A DNA stretch of 64,000 bases, taken from NCBI GenBank assembly GCA_964634255.1, contig CAZWJC010000004.1, positions 13,082 to 77,081 on the forward strand, in the 5' to 3' direction. How positions within the stretch are numbered: position 1 is the first letter of the stretch; the number at the start of each line of letters is the position of its first letter. The position numbers were made by a program, and so were the translations under genes. The notes beneath the pieces were generated by a model that was not told where the DNA came from, made no database searches, and was given only the letters and a program-made list of their open reading frames with translations. The DNA is from MWDV01 sp964634255 (lineage in GTDB: Bacteria; Verrucomicrobiota; Verrucomicrobiia; Limisphaerales; MWDV01). Below, one piece after another: positions 8,637 to 17,459 of the stretch.

Positions 8637-9503
8637 CTACTTCTTCTCGGCAGCCTTTTCGGCGGCCTTGCGCTGTTCCTCTTCGATGCGCTTCAAGTCC
8701 TCGGCCTTGATCGTCTCAATCTTGGCGCCCTTCTCCATTTCCTCCTTCGACGGCACCTTAATGATGTCGCTGGTCACGGGTTGGCTCGGCGGCGGCGGCT
8801 TCGGCGCTTCCACGGAGAGCAACTCGATTTCAAAAAGCAATGTCGAGCCGGGCGGAATGTTCGGACGGCCCATGTCGCCATACGCCAGTTCGGACGGGAT
8901 AAACAACTGCCACTTGCCGCCGGGCTTCATGAGCTGGAGCGCTTCGGTCCAACCCTTGACCACGCCGCTGACATTGAACTTCGCGGGCTGTCCGCCGCGC
9001 TTGGCGTTGCTGTCGAATTCGGTGCCATCAATCAACGTGCCCTTGTAATTCACGCTCACGGTATCGGTCGCCTTCGGACTCTCGCCGGAGCCTTCGGCGA
9101 TCACTTTGTACTGCAAGCCGCTCGGAAGGGTCGTGACGCCGGGTTTGGTCTTGTTCTCGGCTAGGAAGGCTTCGCCCGCCTTCTTGTTCTTCTCAGCATC
9201 GGCCTTGCGTTTCTCCTCGGCCTTGGTGCGCATTTCCTGGGAGAACTTGTTCAGGACTTCCTGCGCTTCCTGCTCGGTCAGTGCCGTCTTGCTTCCCGTC
9301 AAACTGTCCTTGATGCCACGGGTCAACACCTCCAGTGAAATTTGGTCGGTGTCGAGGCCGTTGCGTTTCCAACTGGCCCCCAGGTTCATGCCGATGGCAT
9401 AGCTCACTTTGGCTTTCTCGTCGTTCAACGCTGGAGCGTCCTCGGCCCAGACGAGCGGTGCGGCCAAGACAGCAGCAGAGAGTAAAATGGTTTTCAGTTT
9501 CAT
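8637..9503 (-). CDS. Exported FKBP-type peptidyl-prolyl cis-trans isomerase (Mip-like)
   Basis: 288 residues. The ATG at 9503 gives a signal peptide (KTILLSAAVLAAPLVWAE); the frame continues upstream but without protein-like sequence. An FKBP N-terminal helical (dimerisation) domain follows (KVSYAIGMNLGASWKRN, then a Lys/Glu-rich helix), then the FKBP catalytic domain with VSVNYKGTLIDGTEFDSN, GVVKGWTEALQLMKPGGKW, IPSELAYGD and IPPGSTLLFEIELLSV. The arrangement matches Mip/FkpA-type periplasmic foldases that isomerise Xaa-Pro bonds in exported proteins. Unusual is a C-terminal extension of about 55 residues, proline-rich and then a charged Lys/Glu/Ala helix. It fits a genome with many exported beta-rich proteins. 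Confidence 0.92.
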   Translation of the reverse strand: MKLKTILLSAAVLAAPLVWAEDAPALNDEKAKVSYAIGMNLGASWKRNGLDTDQISLEVLTRGIKDSLTGSKTALTEQEAQEVLNKFSQEMRTKAEEKRKADAEKNKKAGEAFLAENKTKPGVTTLPSGLQYKVIAEGSGESPKATDTVSVNYKGTLIDGTEFDSNAKRGGQPAKFNVSGVVKGWTEALQLMKPGGKWQLFIPSELAYGDMGRPNIPPGSTLLFEIELLSVEAPKPPPPSQPVTSDIIKVPSKEEMEKGAKIETIKAEDLKRIEEEQRKAAEKAAEKK

Positions 9504-9609
9504 ATTCGGGCCGGCATGTTTGGGAAAAAGACCTCCGGACGCAACTGAAATGTGCGACGCCGGGAACGCGCCCGGACGGCCCGTTGCGCCACGGCGCACC
9601 CGCGAGTGC

Positions 9610-10488
9610 TTACCCCAGCACGCCGCGCAGGAAGCGGCAGTTCGCCTGATAGCTTTCCAGCATGGGCGCGCCGCGGGGCACGGCCCCTTCAATTTGAATC
9701 CAACCGCGGTAGCCGATGTCGTCCAATGCCGCTCGGACCTTCTTGAAATCCACCTTGCCCTGACCCAGCAATGCGCCGTTCTCCTTTGCGTGAAACTCGC
9801 AAATGCGCTCGCGGCCGAGCTGACGTATTTCCTGGTAGATGTCGTAGCCGCGGTCATTGGAGTTGCACACGTCGTAATAGACCTGCACCGCTTTCGAGCC
9901 GACGCGATCCAGTATGTCCAGATGCTCCGCGGCGCTGAGCCAACTCTCGATGCCCAGTACCACCCCGGCTTTCTCCGCCTTGGGCGCGACCGCCTTGAGC
10001 CGCTTCACCACCTCGTCCGTGCCGGGCTTGTCGTCCTTCAGATCGCCGTTGCCGAAGAATGCCAGCAACACGGCTTTCACGCCGAGCTTCTGGCACACGT
10101 CCACGCAATCGCTCACCCACTCAACCGTGCGCGGGTCGCTCTTGTACGGCACGTTGTTCAATTCGCCGATGGCCAGCGATCCGATCTCCAGGCCAGCCCG
10201 CTTCGCCGCATCGCGGTAAGCTTGCTGCATCTCTGGCTTGCGCAGGTGCATGCCGTTCGCCTCCGTGCCGAGGCTTACCTGCAGGCCATCGAGCCCGATC
10301 TCCTTCGCCACCTCGAACGCCGCGGGATCAGCCATCTTGCCGATGGACCAGTCACACGCGCCGATCTTGAAGTTGCGAGCGCCGGGCGCGGCGAACAGTG
10401 GTGCGAATCGTGATGAGATTGCCAGTGCTGCGGCGGCTTGTGCCGAGCGGGCCAGCATCTGGCGGCGGGAAAGGAGTGAGGGCTTCAT
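9610..10488 (-). CDS. Tat-exported sugar phosphate isomerase/epimerase-like TIM barrel
   Basis: 292 residues of the xylose-isomerase-like (AP endonuclease 2) TIM-barrel family. The N-terminus SRRQMLARSAQAAAALAIS is a twin-arginine signal, so the protein is probably folded with its metal before export. Barrel motifs include IGLDGLQVSLG, VLGIESWLSAAEH, YYDVCNSNDRGYD and CEFHAKENGALLG, with Glu, Asp, His and Glu residues placed as metal ligands. It begins 21 bases after the DUF1080 gene on the same strand, so the two form an operon. Enzymes of this type paired with DUF1080 proteins act on 3-keto sugars or isomerise released hexoses; that assignment is from context. Confidence 0.85.
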   Translation of the reverse strand: MKPSLLSRRQMLARSAQAAAALAISSRFAPLFAAPGARNFKIGACDWSIGKMADPAAFEVAKEIGLDGLQVSLGTEANGMHLRKPEMQQAYRDAAKRAGLEIGSLAIGELNNVPYKSDPRTVEWVSDCVDVCQKLGVKAVLLAFFGNGDLKDDKPGTDEVVKRLKAVAPKAEKAGVVLGIESWLSAAEHLDILDRVGSKAVQVYYDVCNSNDRGYDIYQEIRQLGRERICEFHAKENGALLGQGKVDFKKVRAALDDIGYRGWIQIEGAVPRGAPMLESYQANCRFLRGVLG

Positions 10489-10509
10489 GGCGAAACGGGA
10501 GAGATGATG

Positions 10510-11259
10510 TTATTTCGATTCGAGCTGGGTGATGCGCAGGTTCCGATATGCCACCGGTCCGTGATCGCCTTGGAGCATCAGCGGGCCGGTCGCCTTCTCG
10601 TCGTCGAAAAGCGGGCTGCGCGTCGGCCCGGTGACCTCGACGTTTTCGTGGATCGTCTTGCCGTTATGCACGACCTTCACGAACGTTGCGTTGGCGGTTT
10701 TTCGACCGCTGGTGTCAAAGCGGGGCGCGCGGAAAGTGATGTCGAAGCTCTGCCAATCGCCGGGCGGTTGGCTGGCGTTCTCGCGTGGCGAGTGCCCCTC
10801 CACCTCGTGGTTTTCCTGCCAGCGCGGGTAGATGCCGCCGCACTCGATGCCCGGATACTTGTCCATGGCGACGCCAAAGCTGTCATAGACCTGCACCTCA
10901 TATCGGCCCATCAGGTAGATGCCGGAATTGGATCGCTTTGCGATACAGAACTCGACGTGCACCTGTGCGTCGCCGAACTCCGCCGCTGTTACAAGGTGCA
11001 CCGTCTTGCCTCGCGGGCCGTTGACCGCGACGCCGTCGCCCGGCGTGATGGTGAATTTCGCGGGGTCGGTCGTGTCGAGCCCAACCGCCTTGGCCGCCAG
11101 CCACTCGCCGGTTGGCTGCCGCCATCCGGCGAAATCCTTGCCAGTGAAGAGCAAATGGGTTTTAGGGGCAGCGCCTGCCGAGACGAGGGCGAGGCCGAGG
11201 AAGGTTGCGCCAAGGAGCAACCTTGAGAGCTGTGAGGTGGCGTAACAATTCGCTTTCAT
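10510..11259 (-). CDS. Exported DUF1080 protein (3-keto-glycoside hydrolase/lyase family)
   Basis: 249 residues. I take the ATG at 11259, giving a signal peptide (RLLLGATFLGLALVSAGAA); an upstream in-frame start at 11283 adds nothing family-like. The rest is a DUF1080 concanavalin-like beta-sandwich, recognisable from LLFTGKDFAGWR at its start, FGDAQVHVEFCI, NSGIYLMGRYEVQVYDSFG, GGIYPRWQENHEVEGH and GPLMLQGDHGPVAYRNLRI. Members studied in gut Bacteroidota cleave 3-keto-glycosides; exact chemistry differs between subgroups. It is the first gene of a pair with the Tat-exported sugar isomerase, suggesting a small periplasmic keto-sugar pathway, although no glycoside 3-dehydrogenase is present in the window. 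Confidence 0.88.
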   Translation of the reverse strand: MKANCYATSQLSRLLLGATFLGLALVSAGAAPKTHLLFTGKDFAGWRQPTGEWLAAKAVGLDTTDPAKFTITPGDGVAVNGPRGKTVHLVTAAEFGDAQVHVEFCIAKRSNSGIYLMGRYEVQVYDSFGVAMDKYPGIECGGIYPRWQENHEVEGHSPRENASQPPGDWQSFDITFRAPRFDTSGRKTANATFVKVVHNGKTIHENVEVTGPTRSPLFDDEKATGPLMLQGDHGPVAYRNLRITQLESK

Positions 11260-11362
11260 GGCTGTGTCGATCCAAGCCGACACTACCGGTGTGCCGCCAT
11301 GGCGGCGAGCGCAATTTTCCTTTGCCTGTCCGCCGCCGCTGCCCTAGCGTGCCGCTCCATAC

Positions 11363-12454
11363 ATGAAAACTGCGCTCTGCCTTCTCACTCTCACGCAGGC
11401 TCTGGTCATGACGCCGCAGGTGGGCGCTGTCACGGCTGTCTCCATTGCCGGGGACGAGTTTCACATCAACGGCAAACCAACTTATGCCCAGCGGACATGG
11501 CGCGGGCGCAACATTCAGGGCTTGCTGCTCAACGCCCGCCTGGTGCAGGGCATCTTTGACGACCGAAACACGAACACCGTGACACAATGGGCGTATCCGG
11601 ACACCGGCAAGTGGGACGCGGATCGAAACACGCGCGAGTTCATTGCCGCAATGCCGGAGTGGCGTCGGCACGGGTTGCTGGCCTTTACGCTCAACCTCCA
11701 GGGCGGCTCGCCCCAAGGTTATTCAGCACAGCAACCCTGGCATAACTCGGCGTTCGAGGCCGACGGCTTGCTCCGCGCGGATTACCTGGCGCGGCTGGAA
11801 CGCATCCTGAACCGGGCCGACGAACTCGGCTTGGTCGTCATCCTCGGCTATTTTTACTTCGGTCAGGACGAGCGGTTACAGGATGAGGCCGCCGTGTTGC
11901 GCGCCACGGACAACACCACGCGCTGGCTGCTCGACCGTGGTTGGCGGAACGTGCTCGTCGAGGTCAACAACGAATGCAACGTGCGCTACGACCATGCCAT
12001 CCTGCGCCCGGACCGGGTTCACGAAGTGATTGACCGGGTGAAAGCGATGAAGGCTGGCGAGCGGCGACTGCTGGTCGGCACTTCTTACGGTGGCGGAACA
12101 GTTCCCAAGGAGAATGTGGTGCGTGCTTCCGACTTCCTGCTGCTCCATGGCAACGGCGTTTCAAAACCTGACCGTATTGCCGAGATGGTTCGCCAGACGC
12201 GCGCCGTGCCAGGCTACACGCCCAGGCCAATTGTCTTCAACGAGGACGACCACTTCGAATTCGACAAATCAGAGAACAACTTTACTGCGGCCGTGGGCGA
12301 ACACGCGTCGTGGGGCTACTTCGATTTCCGCATGAAGGGCGAGGGGTTCGAGGAGGGCTTTCAGAGTGTGCCGGTGAACTGGGGCATCAGCAGCGAGCGC
12401 AAGCGTGGCTTCTTCCGATTGCTCGCGGAGATCACCGGCAGCAGTGCGCCCTGA
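11363..12454 (+). CDS. Exported GH5-like (clan GH-A) glycoside hydrolase family protein
   Basis: 363 residues with a signal peptide (KTALCLLTLTQALVMTPQVGA). The body reads as a (beta/alpha)8 clan GH-A barrel: the conserved Asn-Glu pair at the end of strand 4 is in NVLVEVNNECN, giving the likely acid/base Glu, and the strand-7 Glu is in PIVFNEDDHFEF, giving the likely nucleophile. An opening beta-sandwich-like strand (VSIAGDEFHINGKPTY) resembles the start of cellulase-like proteins. The family is seen in exported proteins of soil and freshwater Verrucomicrobiota, but I cannot name the substrate. It is divergent from the DUF1080 gene by about 100 bases, which is compatible with shared control. 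Confidence 0.7.
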   Translation: MKTALCLLTLTQALVMTPQVGAVTAVSIAGDEFHINGKPTYAQRTWRGRNIQGLLLNARLVQGIFDDRNTNTVTQWAYPDTGKWDADRNTREFIAAMPEWRRHGLLAFTLNLQGGSPQGYSAQQPWHNSAFEADGLLRADYLARLERILNRADELGLVVILGYFYFGQDERLQDEAAVLRATDNTTRWLLDRGWRNVLVEVNNECNVRYDHAILRPDRVHEVIDRVKAMKAGERRLLVGTSYGGGTVPKENVVRASDFLLLHGNGVSKPDRIAEMVRQTRAVPGYTPRPIVFNEDDHFEFDKSENNFTAAVGEHASWGYFDFRMKGEGFEEGFQSVPVNWGISSERKRGFFRLLAEITGSSAP

Positions 12455-12658
12455 TCGCAGTCGCCGGCTCGACGAAACCTGAACGGTCGCTAGGTGCGTT
12501 CCGACATTTCGTCGCGCTGCAGGTTTACGCGAGGCGACGGGATCTTGGGTCGAAGATAAAACCGCCATCTGGCGTTTCTGCTGAGTTGCTCGAAACCATC
12601 GCGTGCGATAGCTTGTCAGCTGAAGGGTGTGGCTGGGGACCGCTCGGAGCCGTCGAAT

Positions 12659-13822
12659 ATGAGAATCGAGCAACGTAGATGGACCCACGCCGCGGGGTGG
12701 AGCAGTCCGGGTTCGCCTGGTGCCGGGCGTGATGCCCAGTTGGTGCTGGTGTTTGCAGCGCCGGCTGTTTTGCGAGAGGTCGCCCTACTGCAAGAAATTA
12801 CCCGTGATTTCCCACAAGCCACCTTCCTGGGCTGTTCCACCGCAGGAGAAATCTACGGCACGCAAGTCGCAGATGACACGCTGACCCTCGCGGCGCTGCG
12901 TTTTGAGCACACCCACATTCGTGGCGTCAGCGTCTCTCTGGGAGCGACATTGAACAGCCGGCAGGCGGGGGAAGCGCTCGCCGGACAGTTGCCCGCCGCG
13001 TTGGCTATGGAAGACGGCCCGTCCCCGCTGGTCCACGTGCTGGTGTTGTCCGATGGGCTGAAGGTAAACGGCAGCGATTTGGTCACCGGCCTAACGGGCA
13101 GGTTGGCCGCTGGCGTAACTGTGACGGGGGGCTTGGCCGCTGACGGTGCGGCGTTTGGCGAAACGCTGGTGTGGACGGGCGGCAACCCGCAGCCGGGTCT
13201 GGTCGCCGCGGTGGGGTTGTACGGACGACGGTTGCGGGTGGGGTACGGTTCACTGGGAGGATGGGACTCGTTCGGTCCGGAACGGCTGATCACGCGTTCC
13301 TGCGGGAGTGTGCTCTACGAGTTCGACGGCCAGTCCGCTTTGGAACTCTACAAGCGCTATCTCGGCGAGCACGCCGCGGGATTGCCCGCGACCGGGTTGC
13401 TTTTTCCCCTGAGCCTGCGCGCAAGCCGCGAGGGCGAATCGGTAGTGCGCACCATCCTGTCGGTCAACGAGACGGAGCAAAGCATGACTTTCGCTGGCGA
13501 CGTGCCGGAAGGCGCGTACGCGCGGCTGATGAAGGCGAACTTCGACCGGTTGATCGATGGGGCGGTGGGGGCGGCGCAGACCAGCAACCAAGCGCTCGGC
13601 GGAGGCGGGGCGGCGTTCGCGCTGTTGATCAGTTGTGTTGGGCGGAAGCTGGTGTTGAAGCAGCGTGTCGAGGAGGAAGTCGAGGGCGTGCGCGAGGTTT
13701 TGGGCGAGGCCGCGGTTCTCTCCGGGTTCTACTCCTATGGCGAGATTTCTCCGTTCACCCCGGGCGCAAAGTGCGAGCTTCATAACCAGACGATGACCAT
13801 TACGACCCTGAGGGAAATTTGA
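12659..13822 (+). CDS. FIST-domain sensory protein
   Basis: 387 residues. The ATG at 12659 has GGAG about ten bases upstream and gives the usual FIST opening (RIEQRRWTHAAGW). Family marks: TFLGCSTAGEIYG and TLTLAALRFEHT in the N-terminal FIST domain, GLTGRLAAGVTVTGGLAADG and GYGSLGGWDSFGPERLI in the middle, and the C-terminal FIST_C part with ELYKRYLGEHAAGLPATGLL, FALLISCVGRKLVLKQR and GFYSYGEISPF. FIST domains are thought to bind small ligands such as amino acids for signalling; the ligand here is unknown. The stop codon overlaps the ATG of the hybrid kinase, so the two are translationally coupled and the FIST protein likely feeds that kinase. It is soluble, without signal peptide or membrane segment. 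Confidence 0.9.
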   Translation: MRIEQRRWTHAAGWSSPGSPGAGRDAQLVLVFAAPAVLREVALLQEITRDFPQATFLGCSTAGEIYGTQVADDTLTLAALRFEHTHIRGVSVSLGATLNSRQAGEALAGQLPAALAMEDGPSPLVHVLVLSDGLKVNGSDLVTGLTGRLAAGVTVTGGLAADGAAFGETLVWTGGNPQPGLVAAVGLYGRRLRVGYGSLGGWDSFGPERLITRSCGSVLYEFDGQSALELYKRYLGEHAAGLPATGLLFPLSLRASREGESVVRTILSVNETEQSMTFAGDVPEGAYARLMKANFDRLIDGAVGAAQTSNQALGGGGAAFALLISCVGRKLVLKQRVEEEVEGVREVLGEAAVLSGFYSYGEISPFTPGAKCELHNQTMTITTLREI

Positions 13823-15993
13823 TGCGCGAGGGACTGCACAGTCTGTTGCGCCGCCAACTCAAGCGCTGCTACGGCGAGGCTGGGCCGCCACCGGAGGTGA
13901 ACGGGTTGGTTCAAGCCGTAAACGCCGCCTATCACGAGTTCGACGCAGACCGCGGCATGTTGGAACGCTCGTTGGAACTCAGTTCTCACGAGTTGTTGCA
14001 GGCAAACGCCGAGATGCGCGCCATCTTCCAAGCGATCCCGGACCTGCTCTTCCGCATTGATGATCAGGGAACGATTCTCTCCTACAAAGCCGGGACGACC
14101 GTGGACTTGCTCCGCCCACCCGCCGAGTTGGTGGGACGCCGCATCCAGGACGTGCCTATTCCGGAGATCGGTCCGCGCTTGGCCCGAGCGTTGCGCCGCG
14201 TCAACGAGACGCGCAAGCTGGTCAGTCTTGAGTATCAGATGACTTCCGGCGCCGGCCCGCAAAGCTATGAGGCGCGATTCGTGCCCGAGCCGAATGGTCA
14301 GATCGTAGTCATCATCCGGAACATCACGGAGCGCAGCCGCTCGGAGGAACTGCGCCAGGGGCAGAACGCCGTGCTCGAAATGATCGCGTCCGGCGCAGCC
14401 TTGTCCGACGTGGCGACCCGACTGGCCCGAATGGTCGAGACGCAATCATCCGACACGGACTGCGCCGTGCTCCTGCTCACGGCGGATCGCCAGTCTCTGA
14501 CGTGTTGCGCGGCGCCGAGCGTGCCGCCAGAGTTCGTCCGGCTGCTGCAATCGGTGCCGGTGATGGAGGGCGCCGGCTCAGCCGGGACGGCGGCCTTCCG
14601 GAATGAAACCGTGATCGTTCCCGATCTCCGCGACAACCCCATTTGGGAACGGTGGGGCGCGGCGGCACCGGCGTATGGCGTGCGCTCCTGTTGGTCCGTC
14701 CCCATCCGGTCGCGACAGGGCGGGGTGCTCGGGACGTTGGCGTTTTTCCATCGCCAGGCGCGGGTGCCGACCGATGCGGAGGTGCAGGTGGCGGAAGTCG
14801 CCACGCGCCTCGCCGGGGTGGCCATCGAGCGACGGCAACTCGCGGACCAATTGCTGCAATCCCAGAAGATGGAGGCGTTTGGCAAGTTGGCCGGCGGTGT
14901 GGCTCACGATTTCAACAACTTGCTCACGGTCATCATGGGGAATCTGGCTCTGCTCGACATGGAAGACCTCTCGGATGCGGAACGACAGGTGGCCTTGGAG
15001 GAAGTCTCCGCCGCGACCGAGCGGGCGCGGCAGTTGACCCGCCAGCTGCTTACCTTCAGTCGTCGGCAACCGGTGCGCATGCAGGCGGTGAATCTGAATG
15101 AGGTTGTGGCAGGCATGACGCGCATGCTCCAGCGCTTGATTGGCGAGCACATCCAACTGGAGACGAACTGCGCCCCCGACGTGGCGACAGTGTGGGCGGA
15201 CCGCGGCATGTTGGAGCAGGCCATCATGAACCTCGCGGTCAACGCCCGCGATGCCATGCCCAAAGGCGGGCGACTGCACCTGCAGACCGAGGCGATGGAG
15301 ATCAGCGCGGCCCAAGCGGCAGTGCACCAGGAGGCTTGTGCGGGACCGGGCGTCCGCCTGCGGGTGAGCGATACGGGGTGCGGCATTGCCCCGGAACATC
15401 TGCCGCATCTGTTTGAACCATTCTTCAGCACGAAGGAAGTCGGTCGGGGTACCGGCTTGGGGCTGGCAACCGTGTACGGAATTGTCGAGCAACACCGGGG
15501 TTGGATCGAAGTCGAAAGCCGCCTCGCGCAAGGGACGACCTTCACGCTTCACCTGCCGTGCTGTAACGCGAATCTCAGCGCACGACCCGAGCCCCCCGCT
15601 CGGCGGCCCCAGCCCGGCGGTCACGAAACCATCCTGCTCGTCGAGGACGAAATGCCCGTGCGCACCCTGCTCGGCAATTTGCTCGAGCGTCACGGCTATC
15701 GCGTCCTGGCGGCCGCCAGCGGTCCGGAGGCTCTCTCCTTGTGGCAACAGCAACGCGACGCGGTGCAACTGCTCATCACGGATATGGTCATGCCCGGGGG
15801 CATGAACGGACGCGAGTTGGCCGAACGGCTGCGGGCGGACGCGCCGGCTTTGCGCACGATCTATTGCAGCGGTTATACAAACGAAATGGCCCAACAGGAC
15901 ACTTGGGTTCAGGAAGGGGATGCGTTTCTGGAAAAGCCGATTGACCTTCCCACCATTCTGCGCCTGGTCAGGACGGCGTTGGACCGGAAGTGA
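13822..15993 (+). CDS. Soluble hybrid histidine kinase (PAS-GAF-HisKA-HATPase-REC)
   Basis: 723 residues, no membrane segment. Order: a PAS domain (about 63-170, AIFQAIPDLLFRIDDQGTIL), a GAF domain (about 190-335, MEGAGSAGTAAFRNETVIVP), HisKA with the phospho-acceptor His362 in GGVAHDFNNLL, HATPase_c with N-box NLAVNARDAMPKGG, G1 VSDTGCGI and G2 GRGTGLGLATVYG, and a C-terminal receiver with ILLVEDE and Asp654 in LLITDMVMPGG. This is the architecture of FIST-associated kinases in many bacteria. The start ATG overlaps the FIST stop by one base. No response regulator with an output domain is adjacent, so the phosphoryl group must move to a distant protein or stay in the attached receiver. Confidence 0.93.
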   Translation: MREGLHSLLRRQLKRCYGEAGPPPEVNGLVQAVNAAYHEFDADRGMLERSLELSSHELLQANAEMRAIFQAIPDLLFRIDDQGTILSYKAGTTVDLLRPPAELVGRRIQDVPIPEIGPRLARALRRVNETRKLVSLEYQMTSGAGPQSYEARFVPEPNGQIVVIIRNITERSRSEELRQGQNAVLEMIASGAALSDVATRLARMVETQSSDTDCAVLLLTADRQSLTCCAAPSVPPEFVRLLQSVPVMEGAGSAGTAAFRNETVIVPDLRDNPIWERWGAAAPAYGVRSCWSVPIRSRQGGVLGTLAFFHRQARVPTDAEVQVAEVATRLAGVAIERRQLADQLLQSQKMEAFGKLAGGVAHDFNNLLTVIMGNLALLDMEDLSDAERQVALEEVSAATERARQLTRQLLTFSRRQPVRMQAVNLNEVVAGMTRMLQRLIGEHIQLETNCAPDVATVWADRGMLEQAIMNLAVNARDAMPKGGRLHLQTEAMEISAAQAAVHQEACAGPGVRLRVSDTGCGIAPEHLPHLFEPFFSTKEVGRGTGLGLATVYGIVEQHRGWIEVESRLAQGTTFTLHLPCCNANLSARPEPPARRPQPGGHETILLVEDEMPVRTLLGNLLERHGYRVLAAASGPEALSLWQQQRDAVQLLITDMVMPGGMNGRELAERLRADAPALRTIYCSGYTNEMAQQDTWVQEGDAFLEKPIDLPTILRLVRTALDRK

Positions 15994-16064
15994 TCGGTTC
16001 GGTGATTGGCGCCTTGGCTGGACAACCTGGACAACTGCCGTAGATTGTCGGCCCGTCACAAGCA

Positions 16065-17459
16065 ATGAAATCCGTCGCCATCATCGGGGGAGGCATTACT
16101 GGCCTGACCGCTGGTTTTTGTCTCCAGCGCAAAGGTGTGCCCGTCACGGTCTATGAAGCCAGCGACCGCGTGGGTGGCGCCATTCGCAGCGTTCGCCAGG
16201 GCGGATACCTGGCTGAGTTCGGGCCGAACACCATCCTCGAAACCTCCGCCCGCATTGCCATGCTCGTGCGCGACGCGGGCTTGGAAGCGCGCCGGCTGAA
16301 TCCCGACCCGAGTGCGTCGGCCCGTTACGTGGTGCGGTATCAGCAGCCCATCGCGATGCCGTCGTCGCCACTGGGCTTCTTCACCACGAAGCTGTTCACC
16401 GCTCGCGCCAAGTTCGCCGTGGCCTGCGAACCTTTCCGTCGAGCCCGCCGCGATGGTGTGGAGGAGAGCATTGCGCAGTTCGTGCGTCGCCGGCTGAATC
16501 AAGAGTTCTTGGATCATGCGATTGACGCATTGGTTGCCGGAATTTACGCGGGTGATCCCGAGAAGCTCTCGGTCCAACAGGCGTTCCCCAAACTGGCCGC
16601 TTTGGAGAAGGACTACGGCTCGCTGATCAAGGGCCAGATTTTCGGAGCCGGCGAGCGGAAGCGGCGCGGCGAGGTCGCCAAGGACCGCGCGCCGAAGTTC
16701 TCATTCGACGAAGGGTTGCAGGTGTTGCCGGACACACTCCGCACACGACTCGGCGAGTCGGTACGGCTCAATGCGCCTGTGACCCGGCTGACCGAGACGG
16801 CGGAGGGTTGGCAACTCGACTATCGGGAGCATGGCCAACCCTGCCGCACCGAACATGCTGCCGTGATCCTGGCTGCGCCAACGTTCAAGCTGGCGGAGCT
16901 GGGGGTCGCTTCAGCGAGCGGGGCAAGTTTGGCGCCGCTCGGCGAGATTCGCTATCCGCCGGTCGCCAGCGTGGTGTTGGGCTTTCGCCGCGAAGATGTC
17001 GCGCATCCGTGCGCCGGCTTCGGCATGCTGATTCCAAAGATTGAAGGCTTCAAAATCCTCGGCACGATCTTCTCGTCGTCGCTTTTTCCCAACCGGGCGC
17101 CGGCCGGCCACCTGACCCTGACCAGTTACGTGGGCGGCGAGCGATTTCCCGAGCTGGCATCCAAGCCGCCCGAGGAACTGTTTGAGCTGACCTGCGCTGA
17201 CCTTCGCGTGTTGCTGGGCGTGAAGGGCAAGCCGACGTTCTGCCATCACTACTTCTGGCCGCGAGCGATCCCGCAATACAACCTCGGCTACGGCCGTTAC
17301 CGCGCGTTCATGACGGAGACCGAAAGCAAGGTGCCCGGGCTATTCTTCGCCGGGCACTATCGCGACGGGATTTCGCTGGGCGATTCCATTGTGTCCGGCG
17401 TGACCATTGCTGATCGCGCCGATCAATACATCGCCCGGCGCATTTACGATCGCGCATGA
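16065..17459 (+). CDS. hemG: Protoporphyrinogen/coproporphyrinogen oxidase, HemY (PPO) type
   Basis: 464-residue FAD-dependent amine-oxidase-fold enzyme that aromatises a porphyrinogen late in haem synthesis. The dinucleotide-binding motif is at the very N-terminus (VAIIGGGITGLTAGFCLQ), followed by YEASDRVGGAIRSV and LAEFGPNTI, and the C-terminal FAD segment GLFFAGHYRDGISLGDSIVS. The length is normal. It overlaps the ferrochelatase gene by four bases (ATGA), which supports the assignment since the two enzymes act consecutively or nearly so. From sequence alone I cannot tell protoporphyrinogen IX from coproporphyrinogen III as substrate; both HemY subtypes look alike. The symbol follows the common hemG/hemY naming for this family. 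Confidence 0.9.
   Translation: MKSVAIIGGGITGLTAGFCLQRKGVPVTVYEASDRVGGAIRSVRQGGYLAEFGPNTILETSARIAMLVRDAGLEARRLNPDPSASARYVVRYQQPIAMPSSPLGFFTTKLFTARAKFAVACEPFRRARRDGVEESIAQFVRRRLNQEFLDHAIDALVAGIYAGDPEKLSVQQAFPKLAALEKDYGSLIKGQIFGAGERKRRGEVAKDRAPKFSFDEGLQVLPDTLRTRLGESVRLNAPVTRLTETAEGWQLDYREHGQPCRTEHAAVILAAPTFKLAELGVASASGASLAPLGEIRYPPVASVVLGFRREDVAHPCAGFGMLIPKIEGFKILGTIFSSSLFPNRAPAGHLTLTSYVGGERFPELASKPPEELFELTCADLRVLLGVKGKPTFCHHYFWPRAIPQYNLGYGRYRAFMTETESKVPGLFFAGHYRDGISLGDSIVSGVTIADRADQYIARRIYDRA

Noticed and set aside
7369..9048. 559-codon plus-strand ORF opposite the FG-GAP and FKBP genes
   Set aside because: High-GC antisense shadow; the minus-strand genes have signal peptides and clear family motifs.
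14578..16065. 495-codon minus-strand ORF opposite the hybrid kinase
   Set aside because: Antisense shadow with His/Gln/Arg-rich composition and no domain; the plus strand encodes complete kinase and receiver motifs.
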